64,000 nt of DNA from AC-37 sp036386455 (lineage in GTDB: Bacteria; Actinomycetota; Thermoleophilia; Solirubrobacterales; Thermoleophilaceae), in NCBI GenBank assembly GCA_036386455.1, contig DASVVS010000033.1, positions 1 to 64,000 of the forward strand, written 5' to 3'. Positions 8,125 through 17,589 of the stretch are shown one piece after another. Position numbers and translations under genes: made by a program. Position 1 is the first letter of the stretch. Each line of letters opens with the position of its first letter. The notes under the pieces were generated by a model. It did no database searches. It was not told the DNA's origin and saw only the letters and a program-made list of their open reading frames with translations.

Positions 8125-9441
8125 ATGAAGCAGCTTGGTGCGGTTGCCATCTGCCTGCTCGGCGCGACTCTCGCGTTCGCGCCGGCGGCCGGAGCCCGGG
8201 ATATCCCGGGCCAGTACATCGTGGTGCTGAAGGACGGGTCGGACGTGAGCGACGCCGTCGCCGATCACCGGCGCGGCGCGCAGGCGGAGGTTCTCGACAG
8301 CTACCGGCACGCGCTCCGCGGCTACACGGCGCGGCTGTCGGCGGCCGGCCTCGCGAAGGTCAAGGCCGACCCGCGGGTGGACTACGTGACCCCGGATCGC
8401 GAGGGCAACCTGTCGCTCGCTCAGCCGGCTCCCGCCGGGATCGACCGGATCGACGCGGACATCGCCACTCCGCTGGCCGGCGACGGCCAGGGCGCGGTCG
8501 ACGCCGACGTGGCGGTCTTCGACACCGGCATCCAGACGAACCACCCGGACCTGAACGTGGCGGGCGGCGTCAACTGCCTCGGCGCGCCGTACAACGGCAA
8601 CGACGGCACGATCGGGGACCAGAACGGCCACGGCACCCACGTGGCCGGGATCATCGGCGCGAAGGACGACGAGATCGGCGCCGTGGGCGTCGCACCCGGC
8701 GTGCGCCTGTGGTCGGTCCGCATGGGCGACGGGGCCGGGATCTCCTCGGCGTCCGCGCAGCTCTGCGGGATCGACTGGATCACCGCGAACGCCGCCTCGC
8801 TCGGGATCAAGGTCGTGAACGCCAGCACCGGGCTGTTCGGCAGCGCCGACGACGGCAACTGCGGCTACACGGCCAACGACGCGCTGCACCAGGCGATCTG
8901 CGCCTCGACCGAAGCCGGCCTGCTGTGGGTGTTCGGCGCGGGCAACAACGTCGGCGACCTGAACGCCATGCCGGGCGCGGGCTACGACGAGGTGCTCGCG
9001 GCCACGGCGATCGCCGACTCGAACGGGATCCCGGAGCCGGGCGCGACGACGACGTTCACCTGCAAGCCGGTGAACAGCAGCAAGAGCGCGGCCAGTCAGG
9101 TCGAGGACCAGTACACCGCGTGGAGCCGCTATGCGGTCAGCCCCGCCGACCAGGCGCACACGCTGGCCGCGCCCGGGTTCTGCGTGTACTCGACCTACAA
9201 GGGCAGCACGTGGGGCCGGATGAACGGCACGAGCATGGCCTCGCCGCACGTGGCCGGCACGGCGGCGCTCTGCTACGAGAGCGGCCAGTGCTCCGGCACG
9301 CCGGCGGAGTCCATCCAGAAGCTCGTGGGCGATGCCGCGGCCTACACCCAGGCCAACCCGGGATTCGGCTTCACCGGCGACCCGCTGCGGCCGGTGACCG
9401 GCCGCTACTACGGGTACCTGGTGCGTCCGGGTCTGTACTGA
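8125..9441 (+). CDS. secreted subtilisin-family (S8) serine protease with I9 propeptide
   Basis: A 438-residue exported peptidase. The signal peptide is about 1-24, then an I9-type propeptide (about 28-97, with QYIVVLKDG) and the S8 catalytic domain. The triad is Asp133 (VFDTGI), His169 (NGHGTHVAG) and Ser370 (NGTSMASPHVAG), with the oxyanion Asn274 in GAGNN. Cysteines (151, 214, 246, 259, 313, 353 and others) suggest disulfides. The domain ends shortly after the fold with no anchor, so it is probably released extracellularly. The ATG at 8125 follows AGGGGGCTGG, an acceptable SD. It stands alone in its own intergenic space. Confidence 0.95.
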   Translation: MKQLGAVAICLLGATLAFAPAAGARDIPGQYIVVLKDGSDVSDAVADHRRGAQAEVLDSYRHALRGYTARLSAAGLAKVKADPRVDYVTPDREGNLSLAQPAPAGIDRIDADIATPLAGDGQGAVDADVAVFDTGIQTNHPDLNVAGGVNCLGAPYNGNDGTIGDQNGHGTHVAGIIGAKDDEIGAVGVAPGVRLWSVRMGDGAGISSASAQLCGIDWITANAASLGIKVVNASTGLFGSADDGNCGYTANDALHQAICASTEAGLLWVFGAGNNVGDLNAMPGAGYDEVLAATAIADSNGIPEPGATTTFTCKPVNSSKSAASQVEDQYTAWSRYAVSPADQAHTLAAPGFCVYSTYKGSTWGRMNGTSMASPHVAGTAALCYESGQCSGTPAESIQKLVGDAAAYTQANPGFGFTGDPLRPVTGRYYGYLVRPGLY

Positions 9442-9481
9442 GCGGAGAGGAACGGCGCGCGCGCCGGGGTAAAACCCCGGT

Positions 9482-10186
9482 GTGCGCGCCCTTCTCCCCC
9501 CTCTGCTGATCGCCGCCGCCCTGCTCGGCGGCTGCCAGTACCCGCGCGACGTGGAGGGCACGCTCGACCGCGTGGACGGCGGCGGCACGCTGCGCGTGGG
9601 CGTGAGCGACAACGAGCCCTGGGTGAACCTCGACGGCGAGCAGCCCACGGGGGTCGAGCCCGAGATCGTGCGGCGCTTCGCCGACTCGATCGGCGCAGAG
9701 GTCCGGTGGGTCCAGGGCGACAGCGAGGAGCTGGCCGAGGCGCTCGAGGGCGGCCAGATCGACGTGGTGATCGCCGGCTTCACGCGCACCTCCGAGTTGC
9801 GCCGCAAGGTCGCGCTCACGCGCCCGTACGTGGACACCGAGCTGCTGCTGGCCCACCCGCGCGGCGAGTCGCTGCCGCCCGAGAGCGACGACGTGAAGGT
9901 GGCGGTCGAGGCCGACAGCCACGCCGCCTCGCTGCTCGAGCACAAGACCGACTACGGCTCGGAGGAGCTCGACTCGCTCGAGGGCGTGAGCGGCCCCGCG
10001 CTGGTGTGGGACTACTGGCTCGACGACCTCCCCAACCTCGACTCGAGCGGCCAGGACCTGATCGACGAGGAGCACGCGATCGCGGTCCGCCTCGGCGAGA
10101 ACGCCCTCCTCGTGAAGCTCGAGGAGTTCCTGCTCGACCGCGAGGGCGAGTGGCGCGCCCTCGTGGACCGGGAGGGCAAGCCGTGA
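9482..10186 (+). CDS. family-3 extracellular solute-binding lipoprotein
   Basis: A 234-residue lipoprotein. The signal ends at lipobox LLGG-Cys18. The mature part follows the SBP family-3 (amino-acid/polar-ligand) pattern: GGTLRVGVSDNEPWV, then GVEPEIVRRFADSIGAEVRWV, GQIDVVIAGFTRTSELRRKVALTRPY. It is somewhat short for the family. No ABC permease or ATPase gene is beside it; instead its TGA overlaps the GTG of a cation-diffusion-facilitator gene, so the two are translationally coupled. A sensing or metal/ligand-capturing role for that transporter is inference. The start is GTG 9482, 3-4 nt after a TAAAAC-containing stretch. Confidence 0.8.
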   Translation: MRALLPPLLIAAALLGGCQYPRDVEGTLDRVDGGGTLRVGVSDNEPWVNLDGEQPTGVEPEIVRRFADSIGAEVRWVQGDSEELAEALEGGQIDVVIAGFTRTSELRRKVALTRPYVDTELLLAHPRGESLPPESDDVKVAVEADSHAASLLEHKTDYGSEELDSLEGVSGPALVWDYWLDDLPNLDSSGQDLIDEEHAIAVRLGENALLVKLEEFLLDREGEWRALVDREGKP

Positions 10187-11244
10187 GGTATCCGCAGGGA
10201 CCCGAGCTGCCGCCCGAGCAGGAGCGCGCGATGCGGAAGGCGATCCGGCTCGAGCGGTTCACGCTCGCCTACATGGTCACGGCGCTCACCGCCGTGTACT
10301 TCGCGCTCGGCAGCTCGCAGGCCATGAAGGCGGCGTGGCTCGAGGACATGCTGAGCCTGGTGCCGCCGACGGCGTTCCTGATCGCCAACCGCTACCGCGA
10401 CCGCCGCCCGACCGAGCAGATGGAGTGGGGCTACCACCGCTCGATCTCGGTCGCGTACGTGGCGGGGGCGATCGCCATCGTCGTGCTCGGCCTGTTCGTC
10501 CTGTTCGACTCGACCCACAACCTGATCGGCGGGGAGCACCCGGCGATCGGGCTCGTGGAGCTGTGGGACTGGCACTTCTGGCAGGGCTACCTGATGCTCG
10601 CGGTGCTGATCTACACCGGCGTGCCGCCGGTGATCCTCGGCCTGATGAAGAAGCCGCTGGCCGAGAAGCTGCACGACAAGGTCCTGTACGCCGACGCGGA
10701 GATGCAGCGCGCCGACTGGATGACCGCCGGCGCCGCGATGGGCGGCGTGATCGGGATCGGCTTCGGCGTGTGGTGGCTCGACTCCGCGGCGGCGATCGTG
10801 ATCGGCCTCGACGTGCTGCGCGACGGGATGCGCTACACCGGCCGCGCCGTGCTCAACCTCATGGACGCGCGCCCGCGCACGTACGACGAGTCGAAGCCGC
10901 ATCCGATCAAGCTGCAGGTCGAGCACGAGCTGGTCCGGATGGACTGGGTGGGCGAGGCGGTGGTGCGGATGCGCGAGCTCGGCCAGGTCTTCGAGGTCGA
11001 CGCCATCGTGGTGCCCGCGAGCGACGAGGCGATACCCGACCGCGTGGAGGAGACGATCGAGCGCCTGCGCGCGCTCGACTGGAAGGTGCACGACGTGTCG
11101 GTCACGGTCGTGCGCTCGATCGAGGAGATACCGGAGGGCGAGTCGCGCATCTCGCGCGGGCACGCCTCGTTCGAGGAGGTGCGTGAGGACGTGGGGCTCA
11201 CGCCGGACGAGGTCGAGGCCGAGGGGGCGTCGGGACGCTCCTGA
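10183..11244 (+). CDS. divergent cation diffusion facilitator (CDF) transporter
   Basis: A 353-residue inner-membrane protein: transmembrane helices in about 15-235, then a cytoplasmic domain (about 240-335) of the CDF C-terminal type with an acidic tail. The GTG start overlaps the TGA of the upstream lipoprotein (GTGA). By manual alignment with YiiP, the TM2 metal site DxxxD appears as DMLSL and the TM5 HxxxD as MxxxD (AEMQRAD), so the canonical zinc site is changed. Substrate therefore unclear. Its last 47 nt overlap the convergent FAD oxidoreductase gene. Confidence 0.8.
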   Translation: MRYPQGPELPPEQERAMRKAIRLERFTLAYMVTALTAVYFALGSSQAMKAAWLEDMLSLVPPTAFLIANRYRDRRPTEQMEWGYHRSISVAYVAGAIAIVVLGLFVLFDSTHNLIGGEHPAIGLVELWDWHFWQGYLMLAVLIYTGVPPVILGLMKKPLAEKLHDKVLYADAEMQRADWMTAGAAMGGVIGIGFGVWWLDSAAAIVIGLDVLRDGMRYTGRAVLNLMDARPRTYDESKPHPIKLQVEHELVRMDWVGEAVVRMRELGQVFEVDAIVVPASDEAIPDRVEETIERLRALDWKVHDVSVTVVRSIEEIPEGESRISRGHASFEEVREDVGLTPDEVEAEGASGRS

Positions 11245-12559
11245 GCACGCGCAGCAGCCGGCCCGCGGCGGCCCGCCCGCTCAGCAGCGCGCCCTCCACG
11301 TGCGGCGCCCTGAGGTAGTCGCCCGCGAGCGCCACGCGGCCGTAGTCGATCCGGTCCGGGCGCAGCATCCCCTCCGCGCGCAACCGGCCGGCGGGGAAGC
11401 GCGGGAGCGCCTCCTCCCACCGGAGGGCGTGCGCCGGGGTCGCCCGCTCGGTCCACTCGCCGCCCGCGCCGGCCTCTCTCACCAGCGCGAGCGCCGCCTG
11501 GGTCAGCCCCTCCCCGTCCAGCCCGGCCATGGCGGCGTGGGCCTCGTCGGAGAGCGAGATCCTCACGAAGCGCGCGCGACCGGGTCCGGCGTCGAGCCGC
11601 GGCGGGTTGACCGACGCGAGCGAGCGCACCGTGTCCGTCGGAAACAGCAGCGAGGTATGCGGCAGCGGCACGCCCGACGGCACCCGCACCACCACGATCG
11701 TGGTGCGCGAGTACGAGGTCGAGCGCAGAAAGCCGAGCGTCTCGGACGGAGCGTCGGCGAGCAGTTGCGCCGCGGGCCCCGCGGTGGTCGCGCAGACCAC
11801 CCCGTCGCACTCGAGCACCCGTTCGCCGTCCGCGTCCGCCACGGTGACAGCGGCTCGGCCGCCGGCGCCGTGCGCGAGCCCGGTGACCGTGGTGCCGAGG
11901 CGCACGTCGAGGCCGCCTGCGAGCGTCTCGGCGACCCGCCGCATGCCGCCCCTCACGCGGAACACGCTCGCCCCGCTCGCCGCGGCCCTCAGCATGGTGA
12001 GCAGCACGCCCTGGCTGGTCGTCTCGAGGTCCCAGTAGAGGAGGCCGCGCACGATCGGGCCGATCGCCCTGCACGCGACCTCCTCGCCCGCCCACCGGCG
12101 CACGAGGTCGATTGCCGGGCGGCGGTCGAACGGCGCGGCGGCCGTGAGGTCCGAGCTGTCGAGCCGCGGCCAGGCGGCGAGCAGGGGCAGCGCGAGCCCC
12201 GGCAGCCGCAGCCGCGACGGGACCGAGAGCAGACCACCGGCGATCAGCGCGGCGGGGCTGTCGATGCGATGGGCGCGACCGCCCGCCACGACGGCGCTCC
12301 GCTCGCGATCCGGAACCAGGTCGGCCCCCAGCCCGCCCGCGCGCAGCGCCGCGACGGTCTCGGTGCAGAACGAGGCGACGAACTGGGTGCCGAGGTTCAC
12401 CGGGACGCCCTCGAGCTCGACGGTCCTGACGCGGCCGCCCGGCTCAGGTTCGCGCTCGAGGACGGTGACCGCCGCGCCGTGCCGCCGGAGCTCGCCCGCG
12501 GCCGCGAGCCCGGCGACTCCCGCTCCCACCACCACCACGTGCGGGGGCTGGACGCTCAC
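11198..12559 (-). CDS. FAD-dependent amine-oxidase/protoporphyrinogen-oxidase-like oxidoreductase
   Basis: A 453-residue flavoprotein of the amine oxidase/phytoene desaturase superfamily. The dinucleotide motif is VVGAGVAGLAA (G12-G17), followed by EREPEPGGRVRT, the family's second FAD contact; the C-terminal FAD contact is GRVALAGDYL. There is no signal peptide. The GTG at 12559 overlaps the TGA of the upstream UbiA gene, so it is the last gene of the STAND NTPase-UbiA-UbiA operon. Oxidation or desaturation of the prenylated UbiA product is a reasonable inference from context. It shares no other recognisable substrate signature. Confidence 0.82.
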   Translation of the reverse strand: MSVQPPHVVVVGAGVAGLAAAGELRRHGAAVTVLEREPEPGGRVRTVELEGVPVNLGTQFVASFCTETVAALRAGGLGADLVPDRERSAVVAGGRAHRIDSPAALIAGGLLSVPSRLRLPGLALPLLAAWPRLDSSDLTAAAPFDRRPAIDLVRRWAGEEVACRAIGPIVRGLLYWDLETTSQGVLLTMLRAAASGASVFRVRGGMRRVAETLAGGLDVRLGTTVTGLAHGAGGRAAVTVADADGERVLECDGVVCATTAGPAAQLLADAPSETLGFLRSTSYSRTTIVVVRVPSGVPLPHTSLLFPTDTVRSLASVNPPRLDAGPGRARFVRISLSDEAHAAMAGLDGEGLTQAALALVREAGAGGEWTERATPAHALRWEEALPRFPAGRLRAEGMLRPDRIDYGRVALAGDYLRAPHVEGALLSGRAAAGRLLRVLRSVPTPPRPRPRPA

Positions 12560-13440
12560 AGAAGCAGCAGCGAGACGACGCCCGCCCCCCAGGCGGCGCG
12601 CAGGAGCCTGTGCGGTCCCGCGAGGTCGGCCGGCGTGTGGCCGTGCCTGATCAGGATCGACACGGCGACGAGGGTGGGCAGCGCCGTGCCGAGGCCGACG
12701 GCGACGGCGTACGGGACCGGCTGCTCGACCATCAGCGCGGGGAGGAAGATCACGATCGACGCGATGCCGCCGAGCCCCGCGGCCACGAGCGCCGTGGTGC
12801 GCACGCCGAGGCGCGTGGCCGCGGTCCTCAGTCCGGCCGCGGCGTCGCCGTCGGCGTCGATCGCGGTCTTGAGCACCTCGAAGGCGAGCGCGAAGCTGAA
12901 GACGGCGGCCTGCATGCCGAACACGGCCGGCGGCGTGGCGCCGCAGGCCACCGCCCCGTAGCTCACCGAGCAGCTCGCCAGGCCGGCGACGACCGCGTTG
13001 CCCAGGAACACCGTCTGCTTCCAGACGAGCGAGTAGGCCCAGGCGAGCACGAGCAGCAGCGCCGCGAAGGGCAGCAGGCGCGGGACCGGCAGCGCCAGCG
13101 CCAGCCCGGCAGCGCCGCACGCGCCCGCGAGGCACTTGGCCGCCGGCGGCGAGACCGCGCCGGCCGGCAGCGGCCGGAACGGCTTCGTGGCCGCGTCGAG
13201 CTCCCGGTCCACCACGTCGTTCACGACCTGCGCGAACGCGATGAGGCAGGCGATGCTCGCGGCGGCGAAGGCGACGGCCTCCGAGCCCTCCGGCCCGCCG
13301 CCGACCCTCGCGCCGGCCACGCACAGCACCGCGCCCGCCACGCACGTGCGGATGCGCGTGAGCGCCATGAGCGCGACGAGCACCGTGCGCGGCCGCCCGC
13401 CGGCCGTGGCGACCGCCACCCTCAGGCCCGGGCTATGCAT
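12556..13440 (-). CDS. UbiA-family prenyltransferase (second of pair)
   Basis: A 294-residue polytopic membrane protein of the UbiA superfamily. The first Asp-rich motif is NDVVDRELD (74-82), followed by the expected KPFRPLPAG; the second is the DADGD segment near residue 186. Both bind Mg-diphosphate. Around eight or nine helices are visible. It should transfer an isoprenoid to an aromatic or lipid acceptor in the membrane. The ATG at 13440 lies inside the end of the preceding UbiA gene (8-nt overlap ATGCATAG), and its own TGA overlaps the next GTG. The acceptor is unknown. Confidence 0.85.
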   Translation of the reverse strand: MHSPGLRVAVATAGGRPRTVLVALMALTRIRTCVAGAVLCVAGARVGGGPEGSEAVAFAAASIACLIAFAQVVNDVVDRELDAATKPFRPLPAGAVSPPAAKCLAGACGAAGLALALPVPRLLPFAALLLVLAWAYSLVWKQTVFLGNAVVAGLASCSVSYGAVACGATPPAVFGMQAAVFSFALAFEVLKTAIDADGDAAAGLRTAATRLGVRTTALVAAGLGGIASIVIFLPALMVEQPVPYAVAVGLGTALPTLVAVSILIRHGHTPADLAGPHRLLRAAWGAGVVSLLLL

Positions 13441-14428
13441 CGACCCAGGCCCGCGCGGCACGCCCGCGCCGCAGCGCCGGTCCCACCGTGGCCCACGGTC
13501 CCGTGAAGAGGACCGCGAAGAGGACGGCGAGCGTCGTGTCGAGCCGGTCGGCCACGAGCACGACCGGCAGCACGAGGACGAGGAGGAGGTGGAGCAGCCC
13601 GGCGACCCAAGACCGTTCGCCCCCGGCCTGCGCGAGCCCGTACGCGAGCAGCGCGACGGCCAGCGCCCCACCCGTCAGCGTGAGCCCCATCCGCGCGAGC
13701 ACGGCTGCTCCGCCGCCCGCGGCGAGCCCCGCGAGGAGCACGCCGATCATCGCGGCCTGCACCGCGAACCCGTAGACGGCGAGCGCCCGGGACACCCTGG
13801 CGCCGCCCCCCGGCAGCGGGCGCGCGCCGAGCAGGATCGCGGTGGTGCGGGCGCCCGCGGCGTGGTCGGTGGGCAGGTCGCGCACGCCGCCGTGCACGCC
13901 GTTGATGAGGGCGATCGCGAGCACCGTGTAGACGCACGTCCACAGCGTGTCATCCGAAGGGCTGCCGGCCGCCGACGCCGCGTAGGCCACCAGCGCGGCC
14001 CAGCCCGCGCCCTGGACGACGTCCGACAGCGGGCTCGCGCGCAGCCGCTTCCCGGCGACGTTGTAGACCGCGAGCAGGCCGAGCGCTCCCGCCATCCAGA
14101 GCAGCGCGTCGCGGCCCTCCGCCGCGGCCAGGGCGAGCGCGAGCGCGCCGCACGCCGTCGCGAAGGCCGCCACGGCTCGCGGGCCGATCACCCCCCGGAC
14201 GAGCGGGCTGGTCGCGCGGCGCGGCTGTGTGCGGTCCAGCGGCAGGTCGATCACGTCGTTCCAGGCGTAGACCGCCACGTGGTACGCGACGGCGGTGACG
14301 AGGATCGCGACGAGCGACCCCGGGTCCCGCCCGTCCGCCGACGCCGCCCCGAGCAGGACGAAGGCGAACGTGACGCCCAGCAGCGCGGTCCGGCAGATCT
14401 GCGTGACGAAGCGGATGCCCTCGGTCAC
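13433..14428 (-). CDS. UbiA-family prenyltransferase (first of pair)
   Basis: A 331-residue polytopic membrane protein. The first Asp-rich motif is NDVIDLPLD (57-65), followed by RATSPLVRG; the second is GGVRDLPTDHAAG near residue 180. The two UbiA proteins of this operon are clearly different from each other (not a recent duplication), so two prenylation steps or two substrates are possible. The GTG start at 14428 lies 6 nt after the TAG of the NTPase gene, so the two are probably cotranscribed. About nine helices. Menaquinone, heme or archaeal-type ether lipid synthesis could each use such enzymes; none of their other genes lies nearby. Confidence 0.85.
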   Translation of the reverse strand: MTEGIRFVTQICRTALLGVTFAFVLLGAASADGRDPGSLVAILVTAVAYHVAVYAWNDVIDLPLDRTQPRRATSPLVRGVIGPRAVAAFATACGALALALAAAEGRDALLWMAGALGLLAVYNVAGKRLRASPLSDVVQGAGWAALVAYAASAAGSPSDDTLWTCVYTVLAIALINGVHGGVRDLPTDHAAGARTTAILLGARPLPGGGARVSRALAVYGFAVQAAMIGVLLAGLAAGGGAAVLARMGLTLTGGALAVALLAYGLAQAGGERSWVAGLLHLLLVLVLPVVLVADRLDTTLAVLFAVLFTGPWATVGPALRRGRAARAWVDA

Positions 14429-14434
14429 GCCGGC

Positions 14435-17400
14435 CTACCTGGTCCACTCGATCAGCGTGTAGTCGGACTCGCGCAGCGCCCTGAGGACGATGCTCGAGTA
14501 GCGGTGCGCCCACTCCTTCGGCGAATCCGTGTCGAGCAGCAGCGTGAACACCTGCATCAGCAGCGTCGTGCGCATGAACGGGTAGTGGATCGCCTGGTGC
14601 ACGCCGTTGGTGTACAGGCCGACGGCCTCGACGTAGCGGTGGGCCGTCTCCACCTGGGTGGCCGCGAGGACCCGCTCGCGGAGCGACGCCGCGCCCCAGT
14701 CGGCCAGCCACACGTCGACGCTCACCCGATGGAGGCTCGCCACCAGCCCGAGCGCGTCCACCGCGCCCGGTTCGCTCAGGAACCGCTCGTCGGCGGCCAC
14801 CGCCGGCTGCAGCGCCGCTAGCGCCAGGTCCGGGTGGTAGAGCCCGACGACCCCGGTGCCGGTCAGGCAGCTCCGCCTCACGTCAGGGTGGAGCGCCGCG
14901 TCGGCGATCACCGTCTCGTGCAGCTTCATCGGCTGCCCGGCTCGCCCGTAGGCCAGACCGAGCGGCACGAACAGCAGGTCGAGCCGGCTGAGCAGGGGGT
15001 CGGCCTTGCTCTGCTCGACGGTCTCGCCCGGGGCCTCGATCAGCGCGCGGGTCATGCGCTCGAGCGCGGGCAGCCACGCGGGAGGCGAGTCCGGAAGGGC
15101 GACGCCGTGCGCGATCAGCACGGTCGCGCGCCGCCGTGGCGAGCCGGCGTCGAAGAGCCGCTCGACCATGGGCCCGACCTCCGGGTATCGAGTGCTCGCG
15201 TGCACCGCCAGGACCTCGGCCGCGAGTATCCGCAGGAGCACCACCTCCGAGTCGAGCAGGCGCGCGAGCTGCTCCTCGACCGCGAGCAGGTCGGCCGCGG
15301 GGTCCAGTCGCGCGGCCACCTCGCGCACCGCGTCCGCGTCGTCGCCGCGCAGGGGGAAGAGCTGCGACTCCATCGCCGCGTCGAACTCCCTGGCCGCCCC
15401 GAGGACGCGGGTGGAGAAGTGGCGTGCCATGGCGGGCGATATCAGCGTGCGCTCCAGCAGCGAGCGGTTCAGCAGGTTCACGTGCAGCTTCTCCACGAGG
15501 ACGCGGTGCCACAGCTCGCTCGTCAGGTTCGCGACCTCCGCGTTCCAGCAGTTGTTGATGTAGTTGGTGATGGTCGTGTTCGCCAGGAACTCGAGCATCG
15601 CGCGCGACCTGCGCGGGCGCGCGAACGACAGCGTGTCCACGAGATCGTTCAGCACGGCGCCGGCCAGTCGCGCCGGCTCGTCGGCCCAGTTCACCCAGAT
15701 GGCGTAGGCCGCGGCCATCCGCGCCTCGTGGTCGCCGTGATCGACCACTGCCCTGAACACCCGCGCCTGGTCCTCGTGCGAGAGCCGCACGGTCGCCCGG
15801 AGCGCGACTAGGCGGCGCGTGGGCCGGCCCGACAGTGCCAGCCGCTCGATCTGCCCGCGCGCTCCCTCCCCGTCGCGCTCGGCGAGGCCGATCAGCGCCT
15901 CGAGCGCGGTGGCGCGCAGCGCGGGCTCCCCGGCATCGGCCACGTCGTCGACGAAGCGCTCGAACAGGTCGAGCCGCCCGAGCTGCAGCAGCAGAGCCAG
16001 CAGCCGGCGGTACGGGCGGCCGGCCGTGATCGGGTCGGGCACGCGCTTGCGCAGCTCGCTCGCGAACGAGGGGTCCTGCATCGCCTGGACCACGTGCTCG
16101 AGCAGCTCCGGCTCCCGCGCCGCGCCCCCGCCCCCGCCCCCGCCCGCGCCCGCGCCGTCCGCGTACAGGGCCTCGACGTGCTCCGGCAGGTGCACGAGGC
16201 CGTAGTCGCCGCAGCCGCCCCACCCGTCGCGGACGATGCAATCCACGCAGTGGCGGGCGATGCGCTCGTGCGCTGCCGCGGCGTCGACCTCGAACGGATT
16301 GGCGGCTTGGCCGGGCAGGGTCGGAGACAGGAGGAAGCTCGCGAAGGCGGGGCTCGACAGCCCGATCAGCTCGCCCTGCGTGCGCACGAGCTGGCCGAGC
16401 CGCGCGCCGAGCATCCGCGCGGCCACCGGCGTCGTGCCGATCCAGCCGGCGAGCGCGTCGAGCGGGACCGGCTCGGCGACGACCGCGAGCACGCCGAGCA
16501 GCGGCTCGAGCGAGTCCCGCCACTCCGCGCGCCAGTCGCCGGCCGGGCCGCGCTCCAGCACGCGCTTGAGGCGATACTCCTGCTGCCGGCTCAGGTCCGG
16601 CGCGAGCCCGTCGGCGTCCGGCTCGCCGAGCTGCTCCACGAAGCCCTGGGCGTACACGAAGTTGCCCATCGCCGCGGCCCGCACCGACCGGAGCGTGGCC
16701 ACGCTGAGCCCCTCGGCCTCGGCGAAGCCGCGGACGTAGCGCTCGATGTCCTCGTTGACCCGGGGCGCCGCCTCGGGTGACGACAGGTCGACGTGGAGCA
16801 TCGAGGCGTTGGAGACCTCCCCGAGCCGGGCGAGGATCGACGGGTCGTTCTCGGAGGTCAGCAGGAAGCGGAGCGGCCCCGGGACGCGGACGAGATCGGC
16901 GACGAGGTCGGCGATCGTCGGCCCGGCCTCGCCGAGCGCCTCGTCCAGCCCGTCCACGAGGATCAGCACCTCCGGCGCGGCGGCGCCCGCCAGCGTCGCG
17001 CGCAGGGGCTCGCGCAGCGCGGTCTCGAACATCTCCTCGACCGTGCTGCCGCTGAAGACGAGCTGGTTCACCCGGTTGCCGATGACCTCGCCGCGCGCGA
17101 CGCCCACGCTCACGTTCGCCTGGAGCAACGGCCGCTGCAGCTCCGCGAGCTGGTCCTCGAACCCGGGCAGCGTGGAGCTGAGCTGCTGAGAGAGCGAGCG
17201 CACGAACGCGCGCGGGTCGGTCGACGAACCGACGTAGCGCTCCGAGCAGAAGTACGCCGCGCTCCACGCGGCACGGGCGCGGTCGAGCTCCGGCGGCGCG
17301 TCGCCGTCGCCCGGCGCGCCGCCCACCCACGCGCTGAACACCGACTTGCCGGTGCCGGCGTCGCCCGTCAGCAGGAACACGCGCTCGCCACCGCCGAGCC

Positions 17401-17518
17401 AGCCACCCAGGCGGTCGAGGATCCAGTCGCGCCGCACGAACTGCGGTCCGGCGGGCAGCAGGTCCTCCGGCGGGAGCGTCCTGGAGGCCGGAGCGCCGGC
17501 CGTCGGTCCGTTCATCAC
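14435..17518 (-). CDS. NACHT-like STAND NTPase with long helical C-terminus
   Basis: A 1027-residue cytosolic signal-transduction ATPase. A short N-terminus (about 1-45) leads to Walker A TGDAGTGKS (51-59), Walker B LILVDGLDE (185-193) with the NACHT-typical DGLDE, and a sensor-like FLLTSEND (218-225). A winged-helix-like segment follows (about 335-400), then a Gly-rich linker near 470 and about 500 residues of helical repeats that look HEAT-like. No catalytic effector domain is visible, so an effector may be encoded elsewhere, possibly by the divergent gene at 17590. STAND proteins act as signal hubs in bacterial conflict and developmental signalling (family knowledge). Start codons GTG 17518 and ATG 17515 are equally possible. 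Confidence 0.8.
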   Translation of the reverse strand: MMNGPTAGAPASRTLPPEDLLPAGPQFVRRDWILDRLGGWLGGGERVFLLTGDAGTGKSVFSAWVGGAPGDGDAPPELDRARAAWSAAYFCSERYVGSSTDPRAFVRSLSQQLSSTLPGFEDQLAELQRPLLQANVSVGVARGEVIGNRVNQLVFSGSTVEEMFETALREPLRATLAGAAAPEVLILVDGLDEALGEAGPTIADLVADLVRVPGPLRFLLTSENDPSILARLGEVSNASMLHVDLSSPEAAPRVNEDIERYVRGFAEAEGLSVATLRSVRAAAMGNFVYAQGFVEQLGEPDADGLAPDLSRQQEYRLKRVLERGPAGDWRAEWRDSLEPLLGVLAVVAEPVPLDALAGWIGTTPVAARMLGARLGQLVRTQGELIGLSSPAFASFLLSPTLPGQAANPFEVDAAAAHERIARHCVDCIVRDGWGGCGDYGLVHLPEHVEALYADGAGAGGGGGGGAAREPELLEHVVQAMQDPSFASELRKRVPDPITAGRPYRRLLALLLQLGRLDLFERFVDDVADAGEPALRATALEALIGLAERDGEGARGQIERLALSGRPTRRLVALRATVRLSHEDQARVFRAVVDHGDHEARMAAAYAIWVNWADEPARLAGAVLNDLVDTLSFARPRRSRAMLEFLANTTITNYINNCWNAEVANLTSELWHRVLVEKLHVNLLNRSLLERTLISPAMARHFSTRVLGAAREFDAAMESQLFPLRGDDADAVREVAARLDPAADLLAVEEQLARLLDSEVVLLRILAAEVLAVHASTRYPEVGPMVERLFDAGSPRRRATVLIAHGVALPDSPPAWLPALERMTRALIEAPGETVEQSKADPLLSRLDLLFVPLGLAYGRAGQPMKLHETVIADAALHPDVRRSCLTGTGVVGLYHPDLALAALQPAVAADERFLSEPGAVDALGLVASLHRVSVDVWLADWGAASLRERVLAATQVETAHRYVEAVGLYTNGVHQAIHYPFMRTTLLMQVFTLLLDTDSPKEWAHRYSSIVLRALRESDYTLIEWTR

Positions 17519-17526
17519 CGGTTAGT

Positions 17527-17555
17527 TTGCGCCATCGGCGGCACGCTGATACATA
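17527..17555 (+). promoter_or_regulatory. possible -35/-10 promoter for the small helical protein gene
   Basis: TTGCGC (17527-17532) and TACATA (17550-17555) are separated by 17 bp, and TG precedes the -10 by one base. The ATG at 17590 lies 34 nt downstream with its own GGAGG, so this would be a leadered transcript, divergent from the STAND NTPase. Confidence 0.4.
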
Positions 17556-17589
17556 CTCCAAACTCGGGCGTCGCACACGAGGAGGCACG

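Noticed and set aside
5338..9945. A 1535-codon open frame on the minus strand across several genes
   Set aside because: It runs antisense to the thioredoxin-reductase-like and protease genes, has Arg/Gly/Ala/Pro-rich composition and no domain; it is an artefact of few stop codons at high GC.
14417..14434. TAGGCC before the first UbiA gene as an independent leaderless promoter
   Set aside because: It lacks the final T and would leave only a few nt before the GTG; read-through from the NTPase gene is simpler.
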